A program made the translations under genes and the position numbers. A DNA stretch of 41,720 nucleotides from an uncultured Prevotellaceae bacterium (GTDB taxonomy: Bacteria > Bacteroidota > Bacteroidia > Bacteroidales > Muribaculaceae): contig ONIY01000004.1 of NCBI GenBank assembly GCA_900318065.1, forward strand, positions 1 to 41,720, given 5' to 3'. The notes beneath the pieces were generated by a model. The model saw nothing but the letters and a program-made list of their open reading frames with translations, searched no databases and was not told where the DNA came from. Shown one piece after another: positions 1-7,946 of this stretch. Within the stretch, counting starts at the first letter, position 1. Every line of letters starts with the position of its first letter.

Positions 1-207
1 TTCTTGCCACTGGGGGGATTCCTCTACGGCACGCACTTTTTCTCAATAGCCGAGCGGGGGTATTACTGGAGTTCGTCGTTGTCGCCAGCCGAGATAAACG
101 ACCCAAAGGAATGGGCACTCGTCTTCGACCAGTTCATGGTGCAAATGGAACCACATAGCCGCCTCAACAGCTTCTTTGTCAGGCCAGTTCTTGACAAGAA
201 GCGTTAA
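1..207 (+). CDS. C-terminal end of a FISUMP/DUF1566-like secreted protein (partial)
   Basis: The reading frame is open from base 1, so this is the tail of a gene that begins before the window. The 68 visible residues start FLPLGGFLYGT and contain GYYWSSS and a final FFVRPV. These match the end of the Fibrobacter succinogenes major paralogous (FISUMP) domain. The complete protein at 25747-26583 ends the same way (LFLPAAGYYFGT, YYWTRD, YTVRPV), which supports the call. FISUMP domains are found on secreted or surface proteins and have no agreed biochemical role. The stop is TAA at 205-207. The gene converges on the CapA-like gene, and no strong terminator hairpin is visible between them. Confidence 0.75.
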   Translation, partial: FLPLGGFLYGTHFFSIAERGYYWSSSLSPAEINDPKEWALVFDQFMVQMEPHSRLNSFFVRPVLDKKR

Positions 208-272
208 GCCAAATAGGTCACAAGGCGAGTAGATGTGTTTCTTTATTGGTGCCAGCGCCAGCCCTACGGGCT

Positions 273-1256
273 TCAAAGTCCCCCTACTTCTTCGACCGTG
301 GTGAGCATGTGGCTCTTGGTGCTCACTACGTGAGGCGTGCAGTTGATGATTCTCACTGGGATGGTGGTGGGGGTGACAGTGGTGGGCGTGATAGTGAGCT
401 TGACGATGCATGCCTGCGAGTTGATGTCCCTTTTCTGGTCGAAGATAAAGTTGCCCAGGCTGTAGTAGATGGATTTTCCACGGTAGGTCTCAATTGACTG
501 CCTGGTGTGGGTGTGGTGGCAGATGAGGCAGTCGGCGCCAGCGTCGATGAGATGGTGGGCCTGCATCACCTGCTGCGCAGCAGGTCGCAGCACATGCTCG
601 GTGCCCCAGTGCAGCGACACGATGACGCAGCAGCCCGGGTCGTCGTGCTTGAGCTGAGCGATGCGGCGCAGTATGTTCTCGAAGCTCTCCTGGCTCACGC
701 TGGGCTTTGCGGGCAGGTAGGCCGTGTTCTCCAGCGCCATCCTGAGCGAGGCAATGACGTAGACGTTGCGCGGCGACGAGGCAATCTTTACCGGTTTCGC
801 CGCCTCGTCCATGTTCTCACCCGCGCCAATGGGCACCATTCCCGCCTTGATGATATTGTTGCGCGTGTCGATGAGTCCCTCTCTGCCCTGGTCGATGCTG
901 TGGTTGTTGGCGAGGTTGAGGTGTGTGATGCCATGCTGCTTGAGCACGTCGAGCCATTCAGGCTCGCCCCTGAAGATAAACTTCTTGTAGACAGGACTTT
1001 TGATTTTAGTTGCCGGACATTCCAGATTAGCCACAACAAGATTAGAGGCGGCAAAAACCGAGTCAATCGACGGCGAGAACAGACAGCTGGCGTCGCCATT
1101 GTTCTTCTCAATCACTTGCCGCACGCCACGGTCGAGCAACACGTCGCCGGTAAAAGTCACCGTCAACGTGTCGCTCGCCTGCGTTGCAGTGGCGACCATC
1201 GCCGCCATTGTCAATAGCAAGACCTTAGCAGCCTGTGCTATAGAAGAAATGTTCAT
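273..1256 (-). CDS. CapA-family (PGA_cap) metallophosphoesterase-like protein, exported
   Basis: About 327 residues starting MNISSIAQAAKVLLL, with a signal peptide ending near ATQAS. Blocks typical of the CapA/PgsA calcineurin-like fold are visible in order: FTGDVLLDRG, ANLECP, LNLANNHSIDQGREGL, SLHWGTEH, CHHTHTRQSIE and YYSLGNFIF. In this family these supply Asp, Asn and His metal ligands. CapA proteins take part in poly-gamma-glutamate or capsule synthesis, but single-copy homologues in Bacteroidales are of uncertain role, and no PgsB/C-like partner lies here. I chose the ATG at 1256. A TTG at 1286 would also be in frame but only adds residues before the signal peptide. The start lies inside the 3' end of the DUF3160 gene (32-bp overlap), so the two are probably co-transcribed and translationally coupled. 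Confidence 0.82.
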   Translation of the reverse strand: MNISSIAQAAKVLLLTMAAMVATATQASDTLTVTFTGDVLLDRGVRQVIEKNNGDASCLFSPSIDSVFAASNLVVANLECPATKIKSPVYKKFIFRGEPEWLDVLKQHGITHLNLANNHSIDQGREGLIDTRNNIIKAGMVPIGAGENMDEAAKPVKIASSPRNVYVIASLRMALENTAYLPAKPSVSQESFENILRRIAQLKHDDPGCCVIVSLHWGTEHVLRPAAQQVMQAHHLIDAGADCLICHHTHTRQSIETYRGKSIYYSLGNFIFDQKRDINSQACIVKLTITPTTVTPTTIPVRIINCTPHVVSTKSHMLTTVEEVGGL

Positions 1257-3642
1257 TGTCGAGATTCTTGTTGTCGAGAGGAACAATAATCTCCTTCATC
1301 CAGTTGGGGATGCCCTTGTTGGGCTGCTTCTTGAGGTCTTGCTGCCACTCCTCGTCGGTGGTGCGAGGTGCAGCGATATCCTCCTGGAACTCACGATAAG
1401 ACAGCACAGCGCCACGGGTGAGATAGAGGTAACCCTCAATCTCTACGAGCACATAGATCTCGTGAGCTGGTCCCACAGCCTCATAGAGGACACTCTTATT
1501 GGGGTTGTTGTCGGCATTGGCGGTGTAGACGTCGGCAATCACAGCGATGCTCCTGTCGGTACCGCTCACTGCCTGCTCCCAGGTGGCACCAGGCTCAGCG
1601 CCCACGATTTGCAGAGTGAGATACTCAAAAGTGGAGCCCATCACCTTAATGTGGTCATATTCCTCCTTGGTGAGCCTCTGTCCGGCGAGTTCCTTGTTGC
1701 TGGTGTTGAGCAGGAATTCGGCTTCCTCGCGCATCTGTCCGGTGAGGTCTTTCATCTCGTCGGTCATCATGCCGGCGCCGCTCAGCACCTTAGAGGTGGC
1801 ATCGAGCAGTTCGATGGCCTTAGTCCAGTAGGCTACATTAGGCTCAACATATCCCACCACGTAGGGGTCGGGCATGTCGCCGCCGCCACCACACTCAGCG
1901 CCCATGGGCTGCTTGGCATAGAGAATAGCGTCGTGCTTGAGTTCGGCCCACGAAGCCAGGGCAGCGTTGAGGCTCTTCTTGTCCCATTGCTCATTCTTCA
2001 TGAAATAGGGCATGTTGGGAGTCTTCTCGGTGAGTGCCTTGAGAGTCATCATCCACTTGTTAGAGACAGTAGAGTTCCAGTCAATCTCGTTCATGCGCGC
2101 GCGCATTCGGTCCATGTTGGCGGTGTATTTATCCCACTTCATGCTCTCCTTGAGTTCGTCAACGAGGATGCGCATGGCGCCGTTGGCACCCATAGCGGCA
2201 AAGATGTCGAGCCCCTTGGGCGCGTCGCGCTTGGTGACGTGGCTGTCATAGTCGACCATTTCCTGCAGTACCTCGCCGTCGGGCATGTAGCGCTGAGGCA
2301 TGAGGTTGATTTTGCAGTGGCTTGTGCGCTCAAACTTGGGACGGATGCGAGTCTTCTCCTCGTCCTTCTTCTCGATAACCTTCTTCACGCGGTTGAGGTC
2401 GACATCGCTGGTCATTAGTTTATTGATGGTAGCGCCGTCTTCCTTCATGATGCTGTAGATGTCGAGCATGCTCAGGTTGTCGGAGTTGCCCAAGAGGTAG
2501 GTGATGGGCTCGTCGATGGTGCGGTAGGACTTAGTGTGCTTGGCACTGCTGCCAATGGCGTTGGCGATGAGCAGAGCGGCACGCAGCTGGCCTGGTTTGT
2601 CGGAGCCAAATGGCGCGTTCTGCAGCCACATCATGCCCATGAAATAGCGCTCGAGGGCTTTGCTGCGGGTGTAGTGACCGCGAGGGCGGTAGATGTCGTA
2701 GCCAAACCTCACGGTCTTGTAGTCCAAGAAATCAGAAAATTCGTTTGAAGCCGCTTTGACGTGTGCGATTTCTTCCTTAGCCATAGTGGCATACTTAGCC
2801 GGCACCCGTAGCGACTGCTTTCCGGTGAAGAGGGCGTTGGCAATGGCAAAATAGGTGGCGCTGCGTTGTGCTGCCTCGCGCATGTTGCCCTTGGCGGTCT
2901 TAGCCTTTGCCATCATCTCGGTGTAGAGTTGCTTGGTGAAGGTGGTCATCACGCCAAGCATCTTCTCTTCCTCCATCTTGCGGAGCATGTAGTCGAAATA
3001 CATGTGGTAGGTCTGCAGATACAGGTCGGTGGTGATGAAGTTGGGGAACTGGTGGTAGTCGTTGTTCTCATAGATGTGGAACAGTTGCTCCTTGGTTCCC
3101 GGCACGATGGCAAAGCCGTTTCTTGCCAGCGCGTCGGCAAGTGGCTTGGGCATCTCGGTCATCTGCATGGGGTTGGCAATGTTGTCCAGGTTAGGGCACA
3201 GGCGTGGCTGGCTCTTGGTGCCAAGCATGAGCATGTTGTTGGCGAGAAGGTTTTTCTCGGCCTGTTCCAGCTTGTTGAGGAACTCCCTTTCCTGAGGTGT
3301 GTAGTCGTCCACCTTCTTGATAACCACTCCATCCTCGGTATATTCCCATCCTTCCCTTTCTATGGCCCTTTGGGTATACCATGACGTGGCGTTGAGCAGC
3401 GACCTGAGTTCCGAGACGAGGACACATTCGCCTTTTCTTGCCGCGAGGGCAGTTTTCAGTACCCTAATCTCATAGAGGCTGAGGTTAGAGATGTCCATGT
3501 TGAGGTCGAGCGACTTGTCGAGCTTCTCAACGTCGATACCTCCCTTGCCAGGGACGATCACAGCCTTGGGAGTGCTTGATTGAGCCATAAGAGCAGTGAT
3601 GGCGAGTCCCAATGCAAAAACTACAGAAAAAATTCGTTTCAT
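1225..3642 (-). CDS. YARHG and DUF3160 domain protein, exported
   Basis: 805 residues beginning MKRIFSVVFALGLAITALMAQ, a clear signal peptide. Residues of roughly 50-130 look like a YARHG domain (LSLYEIRVLKTALAARKG, then SWYTQRA, then YTPQEREFLNKLE). The rest matches DUF3160, with the block HIYENNDYHQFPNFITTD followed by LYLQTYHMYFDYML. DUF3160 proteins are large, mostly helical secreted proteins of unknown function, frequently found with YARHG in Bacteroidota. It is 6 bp downstream of the FG-GAP-like gene and overlaps the CapA-like gene, so the three form one operon on the minus strand. The domain calls are from recognised motifs; the role is not known. Confidence 0.8.
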   Translation of the reverse strand: MKRIFSVVFALGLAITALMAQSSTPKAVIVPGKGGIDVEKLDKSLDLNMDISNLSLYEIRVLKTALAARKGECVLVSELRSLLNATSWYTQRAIEREGWEYTEDGVVIKKVDDYTPQEREFLNKLEQAEKNLLANNMLMLGTKSQPRLCPNLDNIANPMQMTEMPKPLADALARNGFAIVPGTKEQLFHIYENNDYHQFPNFITTDLYLQTYHMYFDYMLRKMEEEKMLGVMTTFTKQLYTEMMAKAKTAKGNMREAAQRSATYFAIANALFTGKQSLRVPAKYATMAKEEIAHVKAASNEFSDFLDYKTVRFGYDIYRPRGHYTRSKALERYFMGMMWLQNAPFGSDKPGQLRAALLIANAIGSSAKHTKSYRTIDEPITYLLGNSDNLSMLDIYSIMKEDGATINKLMTSDVDLNRVKKVIEKKDEEKTRIRPKFERTSHCKINLMPQRYMPDGEVLQEMVDYDSHVTKRDAPKGLDIFAAMGANGAMRILVDELKESMKWDKYTANMDRMRARMNEIDWNSTVSNKWMMTLKALTEKTPNMPYFMKNEQWDKKSLNAALASWAELKHDAILYAKQPMGAECGGGGDMPDPYVVGYVEPNVAYWTKAIELLDATSKVLSGAGMMTDEMKDLTGQMREEAEFLLNTSNKELAGQRLTKEEYDHIKVMGSTFEYLTLQIVGAEPGATWEQAVSGTDRSIAVIADVYTANADNNPNKSVLYEAVGPAHEIYVLVEIEGYLYLTRGAVLSYREFQEDIAAPRTTDEEWQQDLKKQPNKGIPNWMKEIIVPLDNKNLDNEHFFYSTGC

Positions 3643-3648
3643 AGTTGC

Positions 3649-4200
3649 TTATTGTTTTATTATACCTAAATAATTATAGCATTCATCAATAGAATTGCAT
3701 GAGGCAATTTTTGTTTCAAATCCCATGCCAAAGCCCTTCCAGGCGTAGTCGCTCACCACATAGTGGTCTTGTGCTGCCTCAATGGCGCGAATCTTGTTGC
3801 CCACGACTGTGAAGTCGATTAGTTCGCCTCCCAGTCGGCTGCCCAGCCACAAAGGCCTGATGTCGCCCTCAAAGTTCTTGAAAATGAACACCCGTCGGCT
3901 GGGAGTGAGGAAGTAGCGTGAACCCTTGAATACCCCCACCACGGCGTCGGTTGAGCCGTCGCCGTCGATGTCGGCGGTAGCAAAGCGGTAGACGGGGTAG
4001 TCGAGTTGCCAGGTGCAGGTGAGAAGGTTACTGTCGTTGTAAAGGCCAATGACCCATAGTGAGTCGTTCCTTTGTGTTATATTAAAGTGTTGTGCGATAG
4101 TGCTTTGTGGGGTGATAAAAAATATGGCAATTGCCATGAGTGAGCCTCGCGAGAGGCCCCAGCAGGCACATTGCCATAATATTTTCAATAGCCAGTTCAT
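3649..4200 (-). CDS. Secreted FG-GAP/VCBS-like protein of unknown function
   Basis: 183 residues. The N-terminus has a hydrophobic segment ending near STIAQ, consistent with export; a second in-frame ATG at residue 22 (MAIAIFFI) would give a more usual signal peptide length. The segment ATADIDGDGSTDAVVGVF is an FG-GAP/VCBS-type calcium-binding loop (DxDGDG) as found in integrin-like beta-propeller blades. At this length it can only hold about two blades, so it may be a small fragment-like propeller or an adaptor. It is the first gene of the operon with the DUF3160 and CapA-like genes. The region just upstream is a GGGGATC-type repeat rather than a recognisable promoter. Confidence 0.7.
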   Translation of the reverse strand: MNWLLKILWQCACWGLSRGSLMAIAIFFITPQSTIAQHFNITQRNDSLWVIGLYNDSNLLTCTWQLDYPVYRFATADIDGDGSTDAVVGVFKGSRYFLTPSRRVFIFKNFEGDIRPLWLGSRLGGELIDFTVVGNKIRAIEAAQDHYVVSDYAWKGFGMGFETKIASCNSIDECYNYLGIIKQ

Positions 4201-4309
4201 GGGGGATGGTGGATGGGGGATCGAGGATCGGAGATCGGGGATGGGGGATCGGAGATCGGGGATGAGTGATTAAAATAATGTAGTGGGAATTGGCTATTTC
4301 GAACTGTGT
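4201..4309. repeat. GGGGATC/GAGGATC heptamer-like array
   Basis: The gap between queA and the FG-GAP-like gene is mostly imperfect repeats of GGGGATC, GAGGATCG, GAGATCGG and GGGGATGG, from 4201 to about 4266. The same words recur at 6297-6325, 13984-14030, 34810-34880, 37165-37198 and (reverse complement) 37977-38025. No coding sequence is supported here. Confidence 0.85.
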
Positions 4310-5362
4310 TTAGTCGATGATGAGCATAGCGTCGCCGTAGGCGCCAAACTGATACTTCTCGTCGATAGCAACCTTGTAGGCATCCATAACCCTCTCATAT
4401 CCACCAAATGCGCAGGCAATCATCAGCATTACCGAGTAAGGCAAGTGGAAGTTGGTCACCAGAGCGTCGGCAGTAGTGAAGTCATAGGGAGGGAAGATGA
4501 ACTTGTTGGTCCACCCGTTAAACGGCTTGATGTGTCCGTTCATGCTCACCGAGCTCTCCATGGCACGCAGTGTGGAGGCACCAATGGCGCACACCTTGTG
4601 TCCCTGCTCACGGCGCGCGTTCACTCGCTCGGTAACATCCTCGGGAATAATCATTTGCTCGCTGTCCATGCGGTGCTTGGTGAGGTCTTCCACGTCGATG
4701 TTGCGGAAGCTTCCCAGTCCCAGGTGTACGGTGATATACTCATCGTGAATGCCCTTGATTTCCATGCGCTTGAGCAACTCTCGTGAGAAGTGCATACTTG
4801 CGGCTGGCGCCACTACGGCACCCTCGTTGCGAGCGAAGATGGTTTGGTACCGCTCTTCGTCCTCGGGTTCCACTTCCCGCTTGATGTAGTAGGGCAGTGG
4901 AGTGTGTCCCAGAGCATAGAGGTTGCGCTTGAACTCGTCGTGGTCTCCGTCGTAGAGGAACCTGAGCGTGCGTCCTCTCGAGGTGGTGTTGTCGATCACC
5001 TCGGCCACCATTCCCTCATCGAGCCCGAAGTAGAGCTTGTTGCCAATGCGGATTTTCCTTGCCGGTTCCACCAGCACGTCCCATAGCTTGTGCTCCTCGT
5101 TGAGTTCCCTGAGCAGGAACACCTCAATCTTGGCACCAGTTTTCTCCTTGTTGCCGTTGAGCTTGGCGGGGAACACCTTGGTGTCGTTGAAGATGAATGT
5201 GTCCTGGTCGTCGAAGTAGTGGATAATGTCCTTGAAGGTGCGGTGTTCAATCTCACCCGTAGTGCGGTGCAGGACCATCATGCGTGCCTCATCGCGATTG
5301 TCGGCAGGGTGCAAGGCGATGAGTTCGCTGGGCATTTTGTTATCAAATTCCGATAATTTCAT
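4310..5362 (-). CDS. queA: S-adenosylmethionine:tRNA ribosyltransferase-isomerase
   Basis: 350 residues, the usual QueA length. QueA transfers and isomerises the ribosyl part of SAM onto 7-aminomethyl-7-deazaguanine in tRNA to give epoxyqueuosine, acting in the cytoplasm. Family blocks visible are the N-terminal ALHPADNRDEARMMVLHR, DTFIFNDTKVFPAKL, GAVVAPAASMHFSRELL, YITVHLGLGSFRNIDVEDL, and the C-terminal ALVTNFHLPYSVMLMIACAF. The family usually has GAVAAPTAGLHFT at the third block; the version here is a mild variant. It is the last gene of the DUF3098-uppP-truB-queA series, with a 65-bp gap after truB. Confidence 0.95.
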   Translation of the reverse strand: MKLSEFDNKMPSELIALHPADNRDEARMMVLHRTTGEIEHRTFKDIIHYFDDQDTFIFNDTKVFPAKLNGNKEKTGAKIEVFLLRELNEEHKLWDVLVEPARKIRIGNKLYFGLDEGMVAEVIDNTTSRGRTLRFLYDGDHDEFKRNLYALGHTPLPYYIKREVEPEDEERYQTIFARNEGAVVAPAASMHFSRELLKRMEIKGIHDEYITVHLGLGSFRNIDVEDLTKHRMDSEQMIIPEDVTERVNARREQGHKVCAIGASTLRAMESSVSMNGHIKPFNGWTNKFIFPPYDFTTADALVTNFHLPYSVMLMIACAFGGYERVMDAYKVAIDEKYQFGAYGDAMLIID

Positions 5363-5427
5363 AAGTATATCTCAATTTTGATGAATATTAGACTATAAAA
5401 TAAGTGAAAAGTTACATGACAGAGCCA

Positions 5428-6258
5428 TTAAATTTGCGACTGTCGCGCAAGTTTTGCTCGCCGCTGTGCTTCGCGTTGCGCTTTGAGCTCCCGAGCGCGT
5501 GCCCGGTTGAGCTCCCGCTCGCGTTCCAGGCGTTCTTGCTCGGCTCGGTCGGGCGACACCATGTCCTCGGTTTCCAGTCGCTCGAGCAGGGCATCCACAC
5601 TCTCGCACTGGTCCACAGTGATCTCTCCCACTCGTGTGCGCCTGAGCGCCGTGAGATGTGCTCCGCTACCCAGCGCCTCGCCAATGTCTCTTGCCAGCGC
5701 CCTGATGTAGGTGCCCTTGCTGCACACCACCCTGATGACGATGGTGGGCTCTTGCGGCAGGTTGCATTCCTGCAGCTCTATCTCGTCGATGACGAGAGTC
5801 TTGGCTCTTATCTCCACCTGCTTGCCTTTTCGCGCTAGTTTGTAGGCAGGCTTACCATCGATTTTGCAAGCCGAGAAAGCCGGTGGCACCTGCTCGATGG
5901 TTCCGGTGAACTGCCGTTGGAGCGTTTGCTCCACCAGTTCTCGCGTGATGTGCTGCCAGGGATAGGTGGCATCGACTTGCGTCTCGAGGTCGAAGGATGG
6001 TGTGGTCTCGCCCAGCCGTATGTGGGCGATGTATTCCTTCACTCCAGCCTGCAGTTGCTCTATGAGCTTGGTGGCACGGCCGGTGCAGATGGTGAGCACT
6101 CCCGTGGCGAGCGGGTCGAGCGTGCCAGCATGACCCACTCGCAGCGACTTGATGTCGAGTCGCTTGCGCAGTCGTGCCCGCACTTTCTTGACAACCTCAA
6201 AGGAAGTCCACTTCAAGGGTTTGTCGATGTAGAATATTTCGCCGTCTATGGGATTCAA
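5428..6258 (-). CDS. truB: tRNA pseudouridine(55) synthase
   Basis: 276 residues. TruB converts U55 in the T-loop of tRNAs to pseudouridine. The catalytic block VGHAGTLDPLATGVL places the nucleophilic Asp at residue 48; FYIDKPLKWTSFEVV at the start and VVCSKGTYIRALARDIG later are also typical. The last 45 or so residues are a highly charged tail (ERLERERELNRARARELKAQ) not needed in the family and probably disordered or coiled coil. The start codon appears to be TTG at 6258: an in-frame stop lies 7 codons upstream, and no ATG precedes the conserved N-terminus. Directly upstream is a repeat block, so translation control may be unusual. Confidence 0.93.
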   Translation of the reverse strand: MNPIDGEIFYIDKPLKWTSFEVVKKVRARLRKRLDIKSLRVGHAGTLDPLATGVLTICTGRATKLIEQLQAGVKEYIAHIRLGETTPSFDLETQVDATYPWQHITRELVEQTLQRQFTGTIEQVPPAFSACKIDGKPAYKLARKGKQVEIRAKTLVIDEIELQECNLPQEPTIVIRVVCSKGTYIRALARDIGEALGSGAHLTALRRTRVGEITVDQCESVDALLERLETEDMVSPDRAEQERLERERELNRARARELKAQREAQRRAKLARQSQI

Positions 6259-6363
6259 CGCTGTAAGTGTAAAGTGTTAAGTTGCGCCTTCGGCGCGGGG
6301 ATCGGGGATGGGGGATGGGGGATCGGATTCGCTTGATTCGCTTGACTCACCTGACTCAGTTCA
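6259..6363. repeat. Repeat block: TTAAG word, GCGCC hairpin, GGGGATC array
   Basis: Between truB and uppP the sequence reads as GTGTTAAG, then the hairpin GCGCC-TTC-GGCGC (6284-6296), then GGGGATC/GGGGATGG words to about 6325, then GATTCGCTTGATTCGCTTGA and CACCTGACTCA words. The same components occur elsewhere in the window in other orders. No gene is visible. Confidence 0.8.
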
Positions 6364-7161
6364 TTAAATGAGTGAGCAGATTATTGTGACAACTCCCACG
6401 ATGGCGCAGTAGATGCCAAAGTAGATGAGTTTGCCGCGTTTCACAATGCTGATCATCCACTTGCAAGCGATGCATCCCGAGATGAATGCTGCAAGGAATC
6501 CCACCACGAGTGGCAGGGTGGAGATGCTCCCGAAGACGTCCTCGCCCTTCGTCATCTTCATCACGTCGAGCAATGCCTCGCCCAGGATGGGAGGGATTAC
6601 CATGAGGAATGAGAACTGCGCCAGCGACTCCTTCTTGTTGCCCAGCAGCAGACCCGTGGCGATGGTGCTGCCCGAGCGCGACAGTCCTGGCATGACAGCA
6701 CATGCCTGCGCTACGCCAATGATAAGGGCGTCCTTCCACGAGATGTTCTGCTTGATGCGTGGCTTGGCATAGTAGGAGAAGGTGAGCAACGCCGCCGTTA
6801 CCAGCAACATGATGCCCACGATGAGCAGTCCCGAGCCAAAGACCTCCTCGACGTAGTCCTTGAAGAACACGCCCACGATACCCACCGGTATCATCGAGAT
6901 GAGGATGTTGATGAAATACTTGGTTTCGTCGTTCATTTTAAACTTGAAGAGCCCTTTCAAAATCCAGTCGATTTCACTCCACAAGATGACGAAAGTGCTC
7001 AAGACAGTAGCCACATGCACCAGGACGGTGAACATGAGGTTGTCACTGTCTTGAAGACCAAAGAGATAAGAGCCAATAGCGAGATGGCCGCTACTGCTCA
7101 CGGGCAAATATTCGGTCAATCCTTGAATAATGCCTAATATTAAAGCTTGTAACCAATCCAT
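6364..7161 (-). CDS. uppP: Undecaprenyl-diphosphatase
   Basis: 265 residues, a multi-pass inner-membrane protein. UppP (BacA) dephosphorylates undecaprenyl pyrophosphate so the lipid carrier can be reused in peptidoglycan and surface glycan synthesis; over-supply gives bacitracin tolerance. The two signature blocks are present: [15 protein letters not shown] near residue 15 and [17 protein letters not shown] in the second half. Hydrophobic spans fill most of the protein. In many Bacteroidota it is found between DUF3098 and truB, as here, but both flanking gaps are filled by repeats. Confidence 0.96.
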   Translation of the reverse strand: MDWLQALILGIIQGLTEYLPVSSSGHLAIGSYLFGLQDSDNLMFTVLVHVATVLSTFVILWSEIDWILKGLFKFKMNDETKYFINILISMIPVGIVGVFFKDYVEEVFGSGLLIVGIMLLVTAALLTFSYYAKPRIKQNISWKDALIIGVAQACAVMPGLSRSGSTIATGLLLGNKKESLAQFSFLMVIPPILGEALLDVMKMTKGEDVFGSISTLPLVVGFLAAFISGCIACKWMISIVKRGKLIYFGIYCAIVGVVTIICSLI

Positions 7162-7316
7162 TGTTAATGTTTAATTAATGCACAATTCATAATGCATAAC
7201 GCGCAATTGGGCTGCGCCTTCTTTTTAATGCACAATTCATAATGCATAACGCGCAGTTGGGTTGCGCTTTCTTTTAATGCATAATTCATAATGCACGATG
7301 CGCGGGTGTGTGTTTA
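7162..7316. repeat. Tandem copies of an AATGCACAATTCATAATGCATAA unit
   Basis: Three imperfect units of about 55-60 bp lie in tandem between DUF3098 and uppP. Each begins TTTAATGCAYAATTCATAAT, continues GCATAACGCGCA and ends TTGGGCTGCGCC or TTGGGTTGCGCT followed by TTCTTT. The third unit is shorter and diverged. The GCGC pieces could pair to form a small hairpin. Related TGCATTA/TGCACAA words occur at 15805, 31502-31600, 34922-34950, 37834-37857 and 38508-38530. Confidence 0.85.
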
Positions 7317-7607
7317 TTATTGCTCGCTGGTTGAGTTTTTCTTGCCTCGGTAGATGATGGCGGGCACCATGAGAATGAAGCCCAGGAAGGTGATGAAAGG
7401 AGCCACGACGATGCGAGTAGAGCTGAATACCTCGTTGTTGAAGGTGTCGCCCTGGTTGCTGCTTCCCGCCATCAGTGCAAAGCCTAATGCAATGAGCACG
7501 ATGCACACAGCAATCATTATATAATTCATCTTAGTGAGTGGCATAGCTTCCTTGTTGCTGCCGGTAGTTTTCTTGTCAATTTTTTCAGCCGTCTGTTTCT
7601 GAGCCAT
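7317..7607 (-). CDS. DUF3098 family small membrane protein
   Basis: 96 residues: a polar N-terminus of about 25 residues, then two transmembrane segments (MNYIMIAVCIVLIALGFALM and VAPFITFLGFILMVPAIIY) separated by a short polar loop, then a basic tail. This matches DUF3098, a Bacteroidota family of unknown function commonly encoded between ftsX and uppP. Here ftsX is not next to it; instead a promoter and the divergent pckA gene follow. The association with ftsX and uppP suggests a role in the cell envelope, which is inference. Confidence 0.85.
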   Translation of the reverse strand: MAQKQTAEKIDKKTTGSNKEAMPLTKMNYIMIAVCIVLIALGFALMAGSSNQGDTFNNEVFSSTRIVVAPFITFLGFILMVPAIIYRGKKNSTSEQ

Positions 7608-7671
7608 AATTAGTAGAAATTAAGTTTGTAAAGGAGGGTAATACACTTCATACCCCCAAATTAGTATGAGT

Positions 7672-7701
7672 CCTCGAGCGAGAAAAACCATCGCTCGGGG
7701 C
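7672..7701 (-). other. Leader hairpin upstream of DUF3098
   Basis: In the minus-strand direction the sequence CCCCGAGCGA, a 9-base loop, then TCGCTCGAGG forms a strong stem-loop. It lies about 65-95 bases before the DUF3098 start and just downstream of the predicted promoter at 7713-7743, so it would be in the 5' leader. It could be a leader stability element or an attenuator; there is no long T-run after it. Confidence 0.5.
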
Positions 7702-7712
7702 TAAATTCTTTG

Positions 7713-7743
7713 CAAAAATACAATATGAAACAGCCTTTGTCAA
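7713..7743 (-). promoter_or_regulatory. Bacteroidota-type promoter for DUF3098-uppP-truB-queA
   Basis: On the minus strand a -7 box TATTTTTG (7720-7713) is preceded by TTG (7743-7741) with a 20-bp spacer, fitting the Bacteroidota -33/-7 pattern. The predicted start of transcription would be near 7706, giving a leader of about 100 bases. Confidence 0.65.
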
Positions 7744-7859
7744 TAATTTGGGGTGTTTTTTTGAGAAAAAAGAGCGATAGACGCAATGTGAGGTATAAAA
7801 AAACTTAATATTGTGTGCCTTTTTTCTCAAATTATGGAAATTATTCCATAATTGTGTTA

Positions 7860-7887
7860 TTGATATAAAAATAAATGCTTAATTTTG
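7860..7887 (+). promoter_or_regulatory. Probable pckA promoter
   Basis: TAATTTTG at 7880-7887 fits the TAnnTTTG -7 box. The nearest TTG is at 7860-7862 with a 17-bp spacer, shorter than usual. The remainder of the 339-bp divergent gap (7608-7946) is AT-rich with no coding sequence I can support. Confidence 0.5.
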
Positions 7888-7946
7888 CGTTCTTAAATCA
7901 ATAGGTAAAAAATCGAGAAATCAACAATAAAACATTTATTACAGCT

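Noticed and set aside
1000-2418. 472-residue open frame opposite the DUF3160 and CapA-like genes
   Set aside because: It spans two real genes on the other strand, its product has Val/His/Leu-rich composition typical of antisense frames, and it lacks any domain.
7648-7830. 60-residue open frame in the DUF3098-pckA gap
   Set aside because: It overlaps the predicted promoter and leader hairpin of DUF3098, shows no conserved features, and its composition reflects AT-rich spacer DNA.
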